NCBI RefSeq assembly: GCF_029893585.1
Contig: NZ_JARXYX010000014.1
Span: 62,001 to 126,000, forward strand
Direction: 5' to 3'
Length of the DNA: 64,000 nt
Source of the DNA: Streptomyces sp. LBL
GTDB lineage: Bacteria > Actinomycetota > Actinomycetes > Streptomycetales > Streptomycetaceae
Shown: piece after piece, positions 50,891 through 59,843 of the stretch
Position numbering within the stretch: position 1 is the first letter of the stretch
Layout of the letters: every line of letters starts with the position of its first letter
Translations under genes and position numbers: made by a program
Notes under the pieces: generated by a model
Told to the model about the DNA's origin: nothing
The model's database searches: none
The model's input: the letters and a program-made list of their open reading frames with translations, nothing else

Positions 50891-51382
50891 TCACCCGCGT
50901 TCTCGTGGTCGAGGGCGGTCAGGTGCGGATGGCCCCCGCGGACCCGGCGGGCCGGGGAGACTCGGAGGACTCGGAGGCGCCGGCCGGGCGCTGCTCGGCG
51001 GACGGCGACCGGCGCAGGTCGAGCGTAGGCAGAAGGGGTGTCCGGCCGGGCTGGCGTAGACGCGGCTACCGGTGCGGGTTTCCGGGGTGACCTCGTCGGT
51101 GGGCCGCAGCCGGGTGGCGCCGGCTTCGGTGGCCGTGTGGTCGGCGGCGGCGAGGTCGTCGACGCCGAAGTCAAGGTGCATCTGCTGGGAGGTGCCGTCC
51201 GGCCAGTTCGGGGCGGTGTGTCCGGGGGCCGACTGGACGACGATCACCGGGAGGCCGGGGGCCTGAACGAAGTGGTGGGTGGGCGTGGGGGTGAGGGCGC
51301 CGCCGAGCAGCCGGCGCCAGAAGGAGCTCTCCTTCTCGATGTCGGCGGCGTCGATGATCACGGAGGTCAGGGTGATGGGCAA
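50891..51382 (-). CDS. VOC-family (glyoxalase-like) protein
   Basis: From TTG 51382 the 163-residue product reads LPITLTSVIIDAADIEKESS, FWRRLLGGALTPTPTHHFVQ, QQMHLDFGVDDLAAADHT and VYASPAGHPFCL, a complete VOC (glyoxalase/bleomycin resistance) fold with metal-site His and Glu candidates. A 40-residue Pro/Arg-rich tail after PFCL is foreign to the family and may result from a frameshift near the end. It is encoded just downstream of the broken SDR on the same strand. Confidence 0.78.
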   Translation of the reverse strand: MPITLTSVIIDAADIEKESSFWRRLLGGALTPTPTHHFVQAPGLPVIVVQSAPGHTAPNWPDGTSQQMHLDFGVDDLAAADHTATEAGATRLRPTDEVTPETRTGSRVYASPAGHPFCLRSTCAGRRPPSSARPAPPSPPSLPGPPGPRGPSAPDRPRPRERG

Positions 51383-51414
51383 GGGGGTGTCCTGTTGGTG
51401 CTGTCGGTGGTAGC

Positions 51415-52177
51415 TCACACGGTCGGGAGGATGCCGCCGTCGACGCGGAACTGCGCTCCGGTGAGCCAATTCCCGCGGCCGGAGGCGAGGAAGGCGATCA
51501 TCTCGGCGACGTCCTCGGGATCTCCGGGACGGCCCATGGGGACCTTCAGGTGGTCCATGATCTGCTGCGTGACCTCTTCGGTGGTGATGCCCTGCTTCTA
51601 TGCCATGTGTTTGAGGTGGGCAGCGGCGCCGTCGGTGACGACGAAGCCGGGCAGGACGCAGACCACGCGCACCCCGTGCTCGCCGACCTCGGTGGCCAGT
51701 TCGCGGCTGTAGGTGTTGAGCGCGGCCTTGGCGGCGGCGTAGGACGCCTCGGTGCGCTGCGGCAGTTGGCTGGCGATCGAGGAGACGTGCACGACGACGC
51801 CGGAGCCCCGCTCGACCATTCCCGGCACCAGGGCCCGGTCCAGGCGCACGGCGCTGAGGAGGTTCATCTCCAGGTCCGCCTGCCAGGATTCGTCCGACCG
51901 GCTCAGGGTCGCTCGCCGCGCCCGCATTGTTCACGAGCACGTCCACGCCGCCCACCTGCTCGATGACTCGGCGGCCGAGTTCGGCCACACCCTGCTGCAT
52001 GGAGAGGTCAGCCGCGAGAAAGGTGGCACCGCTGTCCTCCTCGGGCCGGCTGCGGGAGGCCGTCAGCACGGTCGCGCCCGCGTCGACGAAGCGGCGCACG
52101 GTCGCCGCACCCAGGCCCCGGCTGCCACCGGTGACCAGGACCCGAAGGCCGTCGAGACTCTTGTCGGTGAGGGGCAT
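51415..52177 (-). pseudogene. SDR gene with a frameshift and an in-frame stop
   Basis: The first frame reads DGLRVLVTGGSRGLGAATVR to VGGVDVLVNNAGAA. A frameshift near 51920 moves the rest to another frame (GVVVHVSSIASQLPQRTEAS, with YAAAKAAL). A TAG at 51598-51600 then interrupts it, after which GRPGDPEDVAEMIAFLASGR and LTGAQFRVDGGILPTV complete a normal SDR end. ISAs1 copy 2 begins five bases upstream of the start codon and removed its promoter, which may have started the decay. Confidence 0.85.
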
Positions 52178-52182
52178 GGGGG

Positions 52183-53466
52183 CAGGGCCCCGGCAAAGTT
52201 GTTGATCATGCGGCCAGGAACAGGTTGATGGGGCGGTCGATGTCGCGGGCGTGGTGTTGTAGGGCGGCGGCGATGTTGCGGTGGCCCTCCAGGCGGAGCA
52301 GGGTAATGGCGGTGTTGCGCAGGCCGGCCATGACGCGGGGTGCGTTGCCGGTGCGGACCTGGGAGCGGTCCTCGTCGAAGGTGACGTCGCGGACCCAGTG
52401 GAGGCGGTTTTCGATCTCCCAGTGCGACTGCACCCAGGTGGCCAGGACTTCCGGTGGCGCGGTACGGGCGTCCGCGCTGGTGATCAGGTAGACGATCTCG
52501 ACGGTCCGTCGACCCTTGCGGGTGACGGTGCGCCGCAGTTGTGCGACCTGCGCGGCTCCGCTGAACTCGACCCAGGCCGGTACCTCGACGACCTTGACCG
52601 TCCGGGTGGCCCGGCGTCCGTGACCGCGATCTGTCCTGGTGGTGGCGGGTACAGAAACCCAGGGAAGCGCTTTGAGGTGCGCATACAACGACTTCTGATT
52701 GGCCTTCACGGTCAGGACGTAGTCACCGCCGGCCCTGGTCACGACAGCCGCGGTGTCGTGCTGGGTGTGCAGCGCGTGCATCGTGACGACCACGCCGTCC
52801 AGGTGAGGTTCTGGAGCAGCTCCCGGGCAGCCGGGATCTCGTTGCTCTTCTCGCTCACGGCGATCTGGCCGAGCACCACCCCTGATCCGTGCGCGAGGGC
52901 GGCGACCAGGTGCGGGGCCGAGGAGCCGCCACTGCGTGCACCCCGGACGGTCTTGCCGTCGATGGCGATCACCCGCCGTCCCGCCACCAACGCGGTCCCG
53001 GTCGCCGCCCAGGCACCCAGCACCGCATCGAGCAGGTCCGCGTCGAGGCGGGCGAACAGGCGCCGCAACGTCGACTCGTCCACACCGCCGCGTTCAAGTC
53101 CCAGCCGGGCAAGCGCACCGCCGCCGGCATCACGGGCCCACTCCCCGATCGCGGTGAACCCCCGCGCTCCGGCCACCACCGCGCACACGGCCACCGCGAT
53201 CAGGGCACCCACCGGATGCCGCACACCGCGCCGTCGGCGCGGATCAGGTATCCGGCCGAGCAGGTGGACGAGGAGTTCGTGATCCAGTACGGGCGTGCGA
53301 ACAGGCGCGGGGATGAGAGACGATGGCATGGCGCGGGCGTGATCCCCTGGTCGGACGGTACGGCGTAGGAACCTCCATCCAACCGGACCGGAACACGCCC
53401 GCGCACCGCTACCCCGCCACAAAACCCCACGCCACAGGGCTACAAGACGACTTTGCCGGGGCCCTG
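52183..53466 (-). mobile_element. ISAs1-family element, copy 2 (full length, 1284 bp)
   Basis: Ends are CAGGGCCCCGGCAAAGTTGT at the left and, inverted, CAGGGCCCCGGCAAAGTCGT at the right. The element is in opposite orientation to copy 1. The flanks do not form a target repeat; instead the right flank begins GCAGTGCAC, the same as the outside flank of copy 1. Confidence 0.9.
52206..53329 (-). pseudogene. ISAs1-family transposase, copy 2 (one-base deletion)
   Basis: The gene starts at ATG 53329 and matches copy 1. In copy 1 the codons for QNLDLDG read CTCGACCTGG; here they read CTCACCTGG, a loss of one G at about 52801 that ends the first frame at 52739. The rest (VVVTMHALHTQHD through NIAAALQHHARDIDRPINLF) is intact to 52206 and provides the C-terminus missing from copy 1. 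Confidence 0.92.
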
Positions 53467-53905
53467 GCAGTGCACCCCGAGACCTCGCAGGCCACGTCGT
53501 CATGGAGCTCAAGGCTGATGGCCCCGCCCGGCCGCTCGGAAGATCAGCGCAGCAACTCCAACAGAGCCCACTTCGCCTCGTACGGACAACCCAGAGCCGA
53601 GGCTGACGCATCGTGAGAGACATGAGATGCCATGATCCGGTCTGGTCACATATAACGCACTGTGTCCAGCCGCTTGCGTGTGGTACACGGTCGTGTGGGG
53701 CCGCCACCAGTTCTTGGCCACTTCGCGTCCTCTTGCCTGCTCGGCTACGACAGCCAAGCAACCGCAGGTCAGGCCCTCGGTGCTGGTAGTGCCGACCCGA
53801 ACGGCCGCCCGGCACGGCGCGCGCCGGGCACCGCACACCATCCGATGAACTGTTCAGGTCTGGACCGGCGCGAACATTCGTGCCCGGGCATGGGAGGCTT
53901 GGGTC
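53467..53905. other. Right edge of the accessory region
   Basis: This stretch of 439 bases holds no gene with a recognisable signature on either strand. Its end (about 53840-53905) must contain the promoter of rpe. The junction between accessory and conserved sequence is somewhere here, but I cannot place it precisely. Confidence 0.5.
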
Positions 53906-54592
53906 ATGGCCGTGCAGATCAATCCCAGCATGCTGTCCGCCGATTTCGCCCGCCTCGCGGACGAGGCGAAGGCGGTCGAAGGAGCCGACTGGCTCCACGT
54001 CGACGTCATGGACAACCATTTCGTTCCGAACCTCACGCTCGGCGTGCCGGTCGTGGAGTCGCTGGCCCGTGCGACGGACACCCCGCTGGACTGCCATCTG
54101 ATGATCGAAGCCCCCGATCGCTGGGCGCCCCAGTATGTGGAGGCGGGTGCCTCGTCCGTCACCTTCCACATCGAGGCGGCCGCCGCTCCGGTCCGGCTCG
54201 CCCGGGAGATCCGCGCCAAGGGCGCCCGCGCCTCCATGGCACTGAAGCCGGCGACGCCGATCGAGCCGTACGAAGACCTGCTCCCCGAGCTCGACATGCT
54301 GCTGATCATGACGGTCGAGCCGGGCTTCGGGGGACAGGCCTTCCTCGACATCATGCTTCCGAAGATCCGCCGCACCCGCGAGCTGATCAGCAAGCACGGT
54401 CTTGAGCTGTGGCTCCAGGTCGACGGAGGAGTCTCGGCCTCCACCATCGAGCGCTGCGCGGACGCGGGCGCCGACGTCTTCGTCGCCGGATCGGCGGTCT
54501 TCGGGGCGTCCGACCCGGCCGAGGCGGTACGTGCATTGCGCACCCAAGCCGAGGGGGCGAGTGCCAACGCGAGCTGGGCGTGCGACCACTGA
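53906..54592 (+). CDS. rpe: Ribulose-phosphate 3-epimerase
   Basis: The enzyme interconverts ribulose 5-phosphate and xylulose 5-phosphate in the pentose phosphate pathway. The 228-residue TIM-barrel has NPSMLSADFARLADEAKAVE, the metal/catalytic motif LHVDVMDNHFVPNLTLGVPV, LDCHLMIEAPDRW, MTVEPGFGGQAFLDIMLPKI and LQVDGGVSASTIERCADAGA. All catalytic Asp and His positions are present. The ATG at 53906 fits the family start. It is followed by the sugar-binding regulator about 100 bases downstream. Confidence 0.97.
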   Translation: MAVQINPSMLSADFARLADEAKAVEGADWLHVDVMDNHFVPNLTLGVPVVESLARATDTPLDCHLMIEAPDRWAPQYVEAGASSVTFHIEAAAAPVRLAREIRAKGARASMALKPATPIEPYEDLLPELDMLLIMTVEPGFGGQAFLDIMLPKIRRTRELISKHGLELWLQVDGGVSASTIERCADAGADVFVAGSAVFGASDPAEAVRALRTQAEGASANASWACDH

Positions 54593-54694
54593 ACCAAGGG
54601 AACGTGAACGGCTCCCATCAGGGCTGATCAAGTGCGCCGCATCTGCAAGGATGAACGGCGAATCCAGAGTGTGAACAGTAGTGAGGAGATCGCC

Positions 54695-55714
54695 GTGTCG
54701 GGTATGTCGGCGGGCCGGTCAGCCATGCGGATGGGACCCGCTGAGCTGGTGCAGGCGGCGGCCATGGCCCGCCGCTTCTACCTTGAGGGCAAGTCCAAGA
54801 TCCAGATCGCCGAGGAGTTCGGCGTCAGCCGCTTCAAGGTGGCCCGGGTCCTGGAGACCGCCCTCGAACGGGATCTCGTGCGGATCGAGATCCGTGTGCC
54901 GGCCGAACTGGACGCGGACCGCTCCGACGCGTTGCGCGCCCGCTACGGCCTCAGACACGCCGTCGTGGTCGAGTCCCCGGCCGATGCCGAGGAGACGCCC
55001 GACCCGGAGAACCTGGGGGAAGTGGCCGCCGAGCTGCTCGGCGAACTCCTGAACGAAGGTGATGTGCTGGGGCTGGCCTGGGGCAGGTCCACCATCCACA
55101 TGGCCGCGGCGCTGGACCGGCTGCCGCCCTGCACGGTGGTGCAGCTGACCGGCGTGTACGACGCCGGGACCGCCGAGCGCGGTTCGGTCGAGGCCGTCCG
55201 CCGTGCCGCCCAGGTGTCGGGCGGCGACGCCCACCCCATCTACGCGCCGATGCTGCTGCCGGACGCGGCCACCGCGCAGGCGCTGCGCCACCAGACCGGG
55301 ATCGCCCGGGCCTTCGAGTACTTCGACAAGGTCACGGTCGCCTGCGTGTCCATCGGCTCCTGGGAGCCGGGCATCTCCACGGTGCACGACATGCTCAGCG
55401 ACGAGGAGCGCTCGCACTACGCCTCGCTCGGTGTCGCCGCCGAGATGTCCGCGCACCTCTTCGACGCCGAGGGCCGCCGGGTCGGACGGGACCTGGGCGA
55501 GCGGTGCATCACCGTCAAGACCGATCAGCTCCGCCGTGTCCCCGAGGTTGTCGCGATCGCGGGCGGACAGCGGAAGGCGGCCGCGATCGACGCGGTGCTG
55601 CGGTCGGGCCTCGTCACCAGCTTGGTGACGGACACGTCGGCGGCGGACTACCTGTTGGCGGCGGGACCGACGCCGAAGCCGGCGCTCAACCGGGCCGATC
55701 CGGACGGGATCTGA
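54695..55714 (+). CDS. SorC/DeoR-type sugar-binding transcriptional regulator
   Basis: The 339-residue protein has an N-terminal helix-turn-helix (ARRFYLEGKSKIQIAEEFGV, SRFKVARVLETALERDLV) and a C-terminal sugar-phosphate-binding domain (LGLAWGRSTIHMAAALDRLP, VAIAGGQRKAAAIDAVLRSG). Of several GTG/ATG choices, GTG 54695 is preferred because GAGGAGATC precedes it. Such regulators sense phosphorylated sugars, so its place after rpe suggests control of pentose phosphate or sugar genes. Direct targets are unknown. Confidence 0.92.
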   Translation: MSGMSAGRSAMRMGPAELVQAAAMARRFYLEGKSKIQIAEEFGVSRFKVARVLETALERDLVRIEIRVPAELDADRSDALRARYGLRHAVVVESPADAEETPDPENLGEVAAELLGELLNEGDVLGLAWGRSTIHMAAALDRLPPCTVVQLTGVYDAGTAERGSVEAVRRAAQVSGGDAHPIYAPMLLPDAATAQALRHQTGIARAFEYFDKVTVACVSIGSWEPGISTVHDMLSDEERSHYASLGVAAEMSAHLFDAEGRRVGRDLGERCITVKTDQLRRVPEVVAIAGGQRKAAAIDAVLRSGLVTSLVTDTSAADYLLAAGPTPKPALNRADPDGI

Positions 55715-55745
55715 CGGACAGCCCGGAGGGGATCTGGCGGACAGC

Positions 55746-55777
55746 CCGGAGGGGGCGGCCACGGTCGCCCCCTCCGG
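55746..55777 (+). terminator. Hairpin after the sugar-binding regulator
   Basis: CCGGAGGGGGCG and CGCCCCCTCCGG form a perfect 12-bp stem around an eight-base loop. Just before it, a unit GATCTG(A/G)CGGACAGCCCGG is directly repeated. Confidence 0.75.
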
Positions 55778-55982
55778 GGTCCATCCCTGCGACGATCACC
55801 ACGACTCCTTCGGCGCCCACCGTGGCGCTCGCTCTTGGAGGTTCCTCCCAAGGCCTCTCTGACCAGCCTGGATGATTCGTTCCGGCATCGCTTTCCGGTC
55901 GGCATGGGACAATGAGGTACGTGCTCTTCCCTTGGGCTGACCTGTCCGGGGGCCACCTCTGATCGACTGGGATGTGCAGCAC

Positions 55983-57425
55983 GTGCGTTTCCTCAACGAC
56001 ATCCAGCCTCCGTACGACCTGACGTACGACGACGTGTTCATGGTCCCGAGCCGCAGCGCGGTCGGCTCGCGGCAGAGCGTGGACCTCAGCTCCCCGGACG
56101 GCACGGGCACCACGATTCCGCTGGTCGTCGCCAACATGACCGCGATCGCCGGGCGCCGTATGGCCGAGACGATGGCCCGTCGTGGCGGACTGGTCGTCAT
56201 CCCGCAGGACATCCCGATCGAGGTCGTCACCGAGGTCGTCGCCTGGGTGAAGAGCCGCCACCACGTCCTCGACACGCCGATCGTGCTGGCCCCGCACCAG
56301 ACCGTCGCCGACGCGCTGTCCCTGCTGCCCAAGCGGGCGCACAACGCCGGTGTCGTCGTCGACGCGGAGCAGCGGCCCATCGGTGTGGTCACCGACCGGG
56401 ATCTGACCGGTGTCGACCGCTTCACCCAACTCGAAGTGGTCATGTCCAAGGACCTGCTGCTCCTCGACGCGGCCATCGACCCCCGCGAGGCCTTCCACCG
56501 GCTTGACCACGCCAATCGCCGCTACGCCCCCGCCGTCGACAAGGACGGCCGGCTCGCCGGCATCCTCACCCGCAAGGGCGCCCTGCGCGCCACGCTGTAC
56601 ACGCCGGCCGTCGACGCGGACGGGCACCTGCGGATCGCCGCCGCCGTCGGTATCAACGGCGATGTCGCGGGCAAGGCGAAGCAGCTGCTGGACGCGGGCG
56701 TCGACACGCTGGTCATCGACACGGCCCACGGCCACCAGGAGTCGATGATCAGCGCGATCAAGCTGGTGCGCGACCTCGACCCGCGGGTGCCGATCGCGGC
56801 GGGCAACATCGTCGCCGCGGAGGGCGTCCGGGATCTGATCGAGGCGGGCGCGGACATCATCAAGGTCGGTGTCGGTCCGGGGGCGATGTGCACGACCCGC
56901 ATGATGACCGGCGTCGGCAGGCCCCAGTTCTCGGCGGTCATGGAGTGCGCCGCCGAGGCGAAGAAGTACGGCAAGCACGTGTGGGCCGACGGCGGGGTCC
57001 GTCACCCGCGCGATGTCGCCATGGCGCTCGCGGCCGGCGCGTCCAACGTGATGATCGGGTCCTGGTTCGCGGGAACCTACGAGTCCCCGGGCGACCTCCA
57101 GCAGGACGCCGGCGGGCGCCTCTACAAGGAGTCGTTCGGCATGGCGTCCGCGCGGGCCGTGGCCAACCGGACGTCGGAGGAGTCGGCGTACGACCGCGCC
57201 CGCAAGGCACTGTTCGAGGAGGGCATCTCCACCTCCCGGATGTTCCTCGACCCGGCCCGCCCGGGCGTCGAGGACCTCATCGACGCGATCATCGCGGGCG
57301 TCCGCTCCTCCTGCACCTATGCCGGCGCCGGCTCCCTGGAGGAGTTCGCCGAGAAGGCCGTCGTCGGCATCCAGAGCGCGGCCGGCTACGCCGAGGGCCA
57401 GCCACTGCACGCCAGTTGGAGCTGA
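55983..57425 (+). CDS. guaB1: GuaB1-family IMP dehydrogenase-related protein (probable GMP reductase)
   Basis: The 480-residue protein has the IMPDH/GMPR TIM barrel: LTYDDVFMVPSRSAVGSR, VVANMTAIAGRRMAETMARR, a pair of CBS domains (about residues 95-200), NIVAAEGVRDLIEAGADIIK, and the catalytic Cys loop VGPGAMCTTRMMTGVGRPQ. Actinobacterial GuaB1 proteins with CBS domains act as GMP reductases in purine salvage; IMPDH proper is encoded elsewhere. GTG 55983 has a better-spaced GGGA than GTG 55974. The hairpin at 55746 separates it from the regulator upstream. Confidence 0.93.
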   Translation: MRFLNDIQPPYDLTYDDVFMVPSRSAVGSRQSVDLSSPDGTGTTIPLVVANMTAIAGRRMAETMARRGGLVVIPQDIPIEVVTEVVAWVKSRHHVLDTPIVLAPHQTVADALSLLPKRAHNAGVVVDAEQRPIGVVTDRDLTGVDRFTQLEVVMSKDLLLLDAAIDPREAFHRLDHANRRYAPAVDKDGRLAGILTRKGALRATLYTPAVDADGHLRIAAAVGINGDVAGKAKQLLDAGVDTLVIDTAHGHQESMISAIKLVRDLDPRVPIAAGNIVAAEGVRDLIEAGADIIKVGVGPGAMCTTRMMTGVGRPQFSAVMECAAEAKKYGKHVWADGGVRHPRDVAMALAAGASNVMIGSWFAGTYESPGDLQQDAGGRLYKESFGMASARAVANRTSEESAYDRARKALFEEGISTSRMFLDPARPGVEDLIDAIIAGVRSSCTYAGAGSLEEFAEKAVVGIQSAAGYAEGQPLHASWS

Positions 57426-57655
57426 CGCGTCACCTCCGCAGTCCCGCCACCTCCGCTGTCGCCACACCTCGCCACAGGCCAGGACGATGACGGGCGCACC
57501 GCAGGCGACGATCGCGCAATTCACTCGGCCGGACGCGTCGGCGGGACTACCATCGGTGCCATGACCTGGCGACATTGATTCAGCAGCCGTGCCTCCCGAG
57601 GGCCGCCTCGGACGCCGTACCTCCGGCGTCCGATTCGTCCCTTCGGGAAGGTCTC

Positions 57656-58864
57656 ATGACACTCTCACCCGCGCGTGTGCCCGTCACCGGTGTCCGGCGG
57701 CTCACGGCCACGTTGTACGGCTACGCGTTCCTCGACGACTTCGTCCTGCTGTACCCGGTGTACGCGCTGCTGTTTGCCGACACCGGTCTGTCGATCTGGC
57801 AGATGTCCTCCCTGTTCGCCCTGTGGTCCCTCACCGGCGTTCTGCTGGAGGTGCCGTCCGGCGCCTGGGCCGACGCCGTCTCGCGCCGGCTGCTGCTGTG
57901 GCTCGGCCCGCTGCTCACCTCCGTGGGCTTCGCCCTGTGGGTACTGGTCCCCTCGTACGGGGCCTTCGCGGCCGGCTTCGTCCTGTGGGGCGTACGCGGA
58001 GCGCTCGGCTCCGGTGCGCTGGAGGCCCTGGTGTACGAGGAACTGGTCCGGCTCGGCGCGGCCGACCGGTACGCCCGTGTCATGGGCCGGGCCCGGGCGG
58101 CGGGGCTGCTGGCCGTGATGGCGGCGATGGGTGCCGCCGGGCCGGTGTTCGCCTTCGGCGGCTACCCGGCCGTCGGCGCCGCGAGTGTCCTGGCCTGTCT
58201 GCTCACCGCGTTGACCGCGACCCGGTTCCCGGAGCACCGGGCGCCCGGAACCGGCGGCGACAGCTGGGCCGCGACCCTGCGGGACGGACTCGCAGCGGCC
58301 CGCGGCGACCGGTCGCTGCGCCGGGCACTGCTGCTCGTCCCGGCCGTCGGCGCCGTCTGGGGAGCGCTTGACGAGTACACCCCGCTGCTGGTCCGGGACA
58401 CCGGTGTCCCGGACGAGCTGGTCCCGTATCTGCTCCTGCTGATCTGGACGGGCGCCACGGCGGGAAGCCTGCTGGCCGGCCCCGCCGAACGCCTCGGCAG
58501 CCGCGGGCTCGCCTGGCTGCTCGCGGGCGCCGCGCTCGCCCTGGCCGTGGGCGCCGGGGCAGGGACCCCGACCGGCCTCGTCCTCGTGGCCCTGTCCTTC
58601 GGCGGCTTCCAGCTCTCGACCGTGCTGGTCGACGTCCGCCTCCAGCACCGCATCGAGGACACCGGCCGGGCCACCTTGACCTCGGTCGCGAGCCTGGGCA
58701 CCGAGTTGGCCACGGTCGTCGTGTACGCCGTGTACGCGGGCGTCGCCGCGGGCGCCACACACGGCACGGTCTTCGCGCTGTTCACCGTGCCGTACCTGGT
58801 GACGGCGCTGGTGTTGGCGAAGGGCACGCGGAGGGTCGGAGCGCGCGGCGGGAGTGGCGGATGA
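57656..58864 (+). CDS. MFS transporter
   Basis: The 402-residue protein has twelve likely membrane helices. The first segments are LYGYAFLDDFVLLYPVYALL and SLFALWSLTGVLLEVPSGAW, and the MFS loop ADAVSRRLLLWLGPLLTSVG lies between helices 2 and 3. Charged residues at the start of helix 1 (Asp-Asp) suggest proton-coupled transport. The substrate is unknown. ATG 57656 has GGGAAGG upstream. The 230-base gap after guaB1 contains no other gene. Confidence 0.9.
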   Translation: MTLSPARVPVTGVRRLTATLYGYAFLDDFVLLYPVYALLFADTGLSIWQMSSLFALWSLTGVLLEVPSGAWADAVSRRLLLWLGPLLTSVGFALWVLVPSYGAFAAGFVLWGVRGALGSGALEALVYEELVRLGAADRYARVMGRARAAGLLAVMAAMGAAGPVFAFGGYPAVGAASVLACLLTALTATRFPEHRAPGTGGDSWAATLRDGLAAARGDRSLRRALLLVPAVGAVWGALDEYTPLLVRDTGVPDELVPYLLLLIWTGATAGSLLAGPAERLGSRGLAWLLAGAALALAVGAGAGTPTGLVLVALSFGGFQLSTVLVDVRLQHRIEDTGRATLTSVASLGTELATVVVYAVYAGVAAGATHGTVFALFTVPYLVTALVLAKGTRRVGARGGSGG

Positions 58865-58920
58865 CATGACGGGGGCGGGGCGTCATGCACGGGGCCGGGG
58901 CGGCGGGGGCACCATCCGCG

Positions 58921-58978
58921 GGGGCAGGGGGCAGGGGGCAGGGGGCAGGGGGCAGGGGGCAGGGGGCAGGGGGCAGGG
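58921..58978. repeat. Seven-base tandem repeat
   Basis: The unit GGGGGCA is repeated about eight times without interruption. It lies in the 190-base gap between the convergent MFS and DUF5995 genes. Confidence 0.9.
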
Positions 58979-59054
58979 CGAGGGTGGGCCCGGGCCCGGG
59001 GGACGTGTACGACGAGATCGCGCCGGTCGTGCTCTCGGAGGACCAGATCGTCGG

Positions 59055-59741
59055 TCAGTCCGGCAGCGGGGTGAGCAGCATGCGTCCGGCGAACCCCACC
59101 GCCGCGTCCAGCCGTTCGGTGAACTCCCCGGCGACCTCGGGCAGTCCGCGCAGCGCCCATAGGGCCCGGGCCGTGGTCCAGGTGGCGTCCCGAGCCCGCT
59201 CCAGGCTCCACGCGCCGAGCAGATGGGTGAGCGGATCGGCGATCTGGAGGAGGTCGGGGCCCGGCATCAGCTCTTCGCGGATGCGTTCCTCCAGCGAGAC
59301 GAGGAGATCGCCCACGCGGTCGAACTCGTCCTCCACCTCGGCGGGTTCGCAGCCGAGCGTACGACAGGTGTCCACGACGGCGAGCGCCAGGTCGTGGCCG
59401 ATGTGCGCGTTGATGCCCGCCAGCGCGAACTGCAGTGGTCGTACGTAGGGATGACGGCGCATCTGGAACAGGGGCCGCCAGCAGGCGGGCGGACGCCGCT
59501 CGTGGGTCACCGTCTCGACGGCGGCCAGGTAGCGCTCCGCGAACCGTACGTCCAGCGTGATCGCGGCTCGCGCGTCCCCGAACTGCCCGCTGTCGATGCG
59601 CCGGTCGACCGCCTCGGTGACAGCGAGGTAGACACGGTTGAAGACCGCGACTCCGTCCCTCGTCGGCAGCGCCGCGTCGAGTGCGCGCATGCGGGAGAGG
59701 ACCGCGTCCACGGGAGTGGTGAATTGTTCGCATTGCACCAT
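59055..59741 (-). CDS. DUF5995-family protein
   Basis: The 228-residue protein is mostly helical with no signal or membrane segment. Conserved-looking stretches are GVAVFNRVYLAVTEAVDRRI, FAERYLAAVETVTHERRPPA, CWRPLFQMRRHPYVRPLQFA and LAGINAHIGHDLALAVVDTC. The His-rich HIGHDL fits the DUF5995 family, of unknown function. It is divergent from the GH6 gene with about 100 bases between the starts, so the two may share a promoter region. Confidence 0.8.
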   Translation of the reverse strand: MVQCEQFTTPVDAVLSRMRALDAALPTRDGVAVFNRVYLAVTEAVDRRIDSGQFGDARAAITLDVRFAERYLAAVETVTHERRPPACWRPLFQMRRHPYVRPLQFALAGINAHIGHDLALAVVDTCRTLGCEPAEVEDEFDRVGDLLVSLEERIREELMPGPDLLQIADPLTHLLGAWSLERARDATWTTARALWALRGLPEVAGEFTERLDAAVGFAGRMLLTPLPD

Positions 59742-59843
59742 GGGTTGCAGAGTCGCAGCTTTAGGCTGACCCGGGTACCGGCGGGCCCGACGCTTCCCCA
59801 GAACGGGGGAACGTGCCCGCCCTCGGGGGAGGGGGACGGCACC

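Larger units (their letters stand above)
11192..53905. other. Mosaic accessory region (genomic island) between rsmB and rpe
   Basis: The conserved fmt-rsmB side and the rpe-guaB1 side are separated by about 42.7 kb that contains two ISAs1 copies, an IS3 element, a group II intron, IS3- and IS5-type remnants, many broken genes and duplicated gene modules. The housekeeping flanks have none of these. I see no tRNA gene, integrase or clear direct repeat at the edges, so the region may have grown by successive insertions rather than arriving as one integrative element. Edges are placed at the rsmB hairpin and the rpe start and could be off by a few hundred bases. Calling it an island is inference from gene content. 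Confidence 0.6.

Noticed and set aside
41978..53466. Simple composite transposon bounded by two ISAs1 copies
   Set aside because: Outer flanks do not form direct target repeats, copy 1 is incomplete and both transposase genes are broken.
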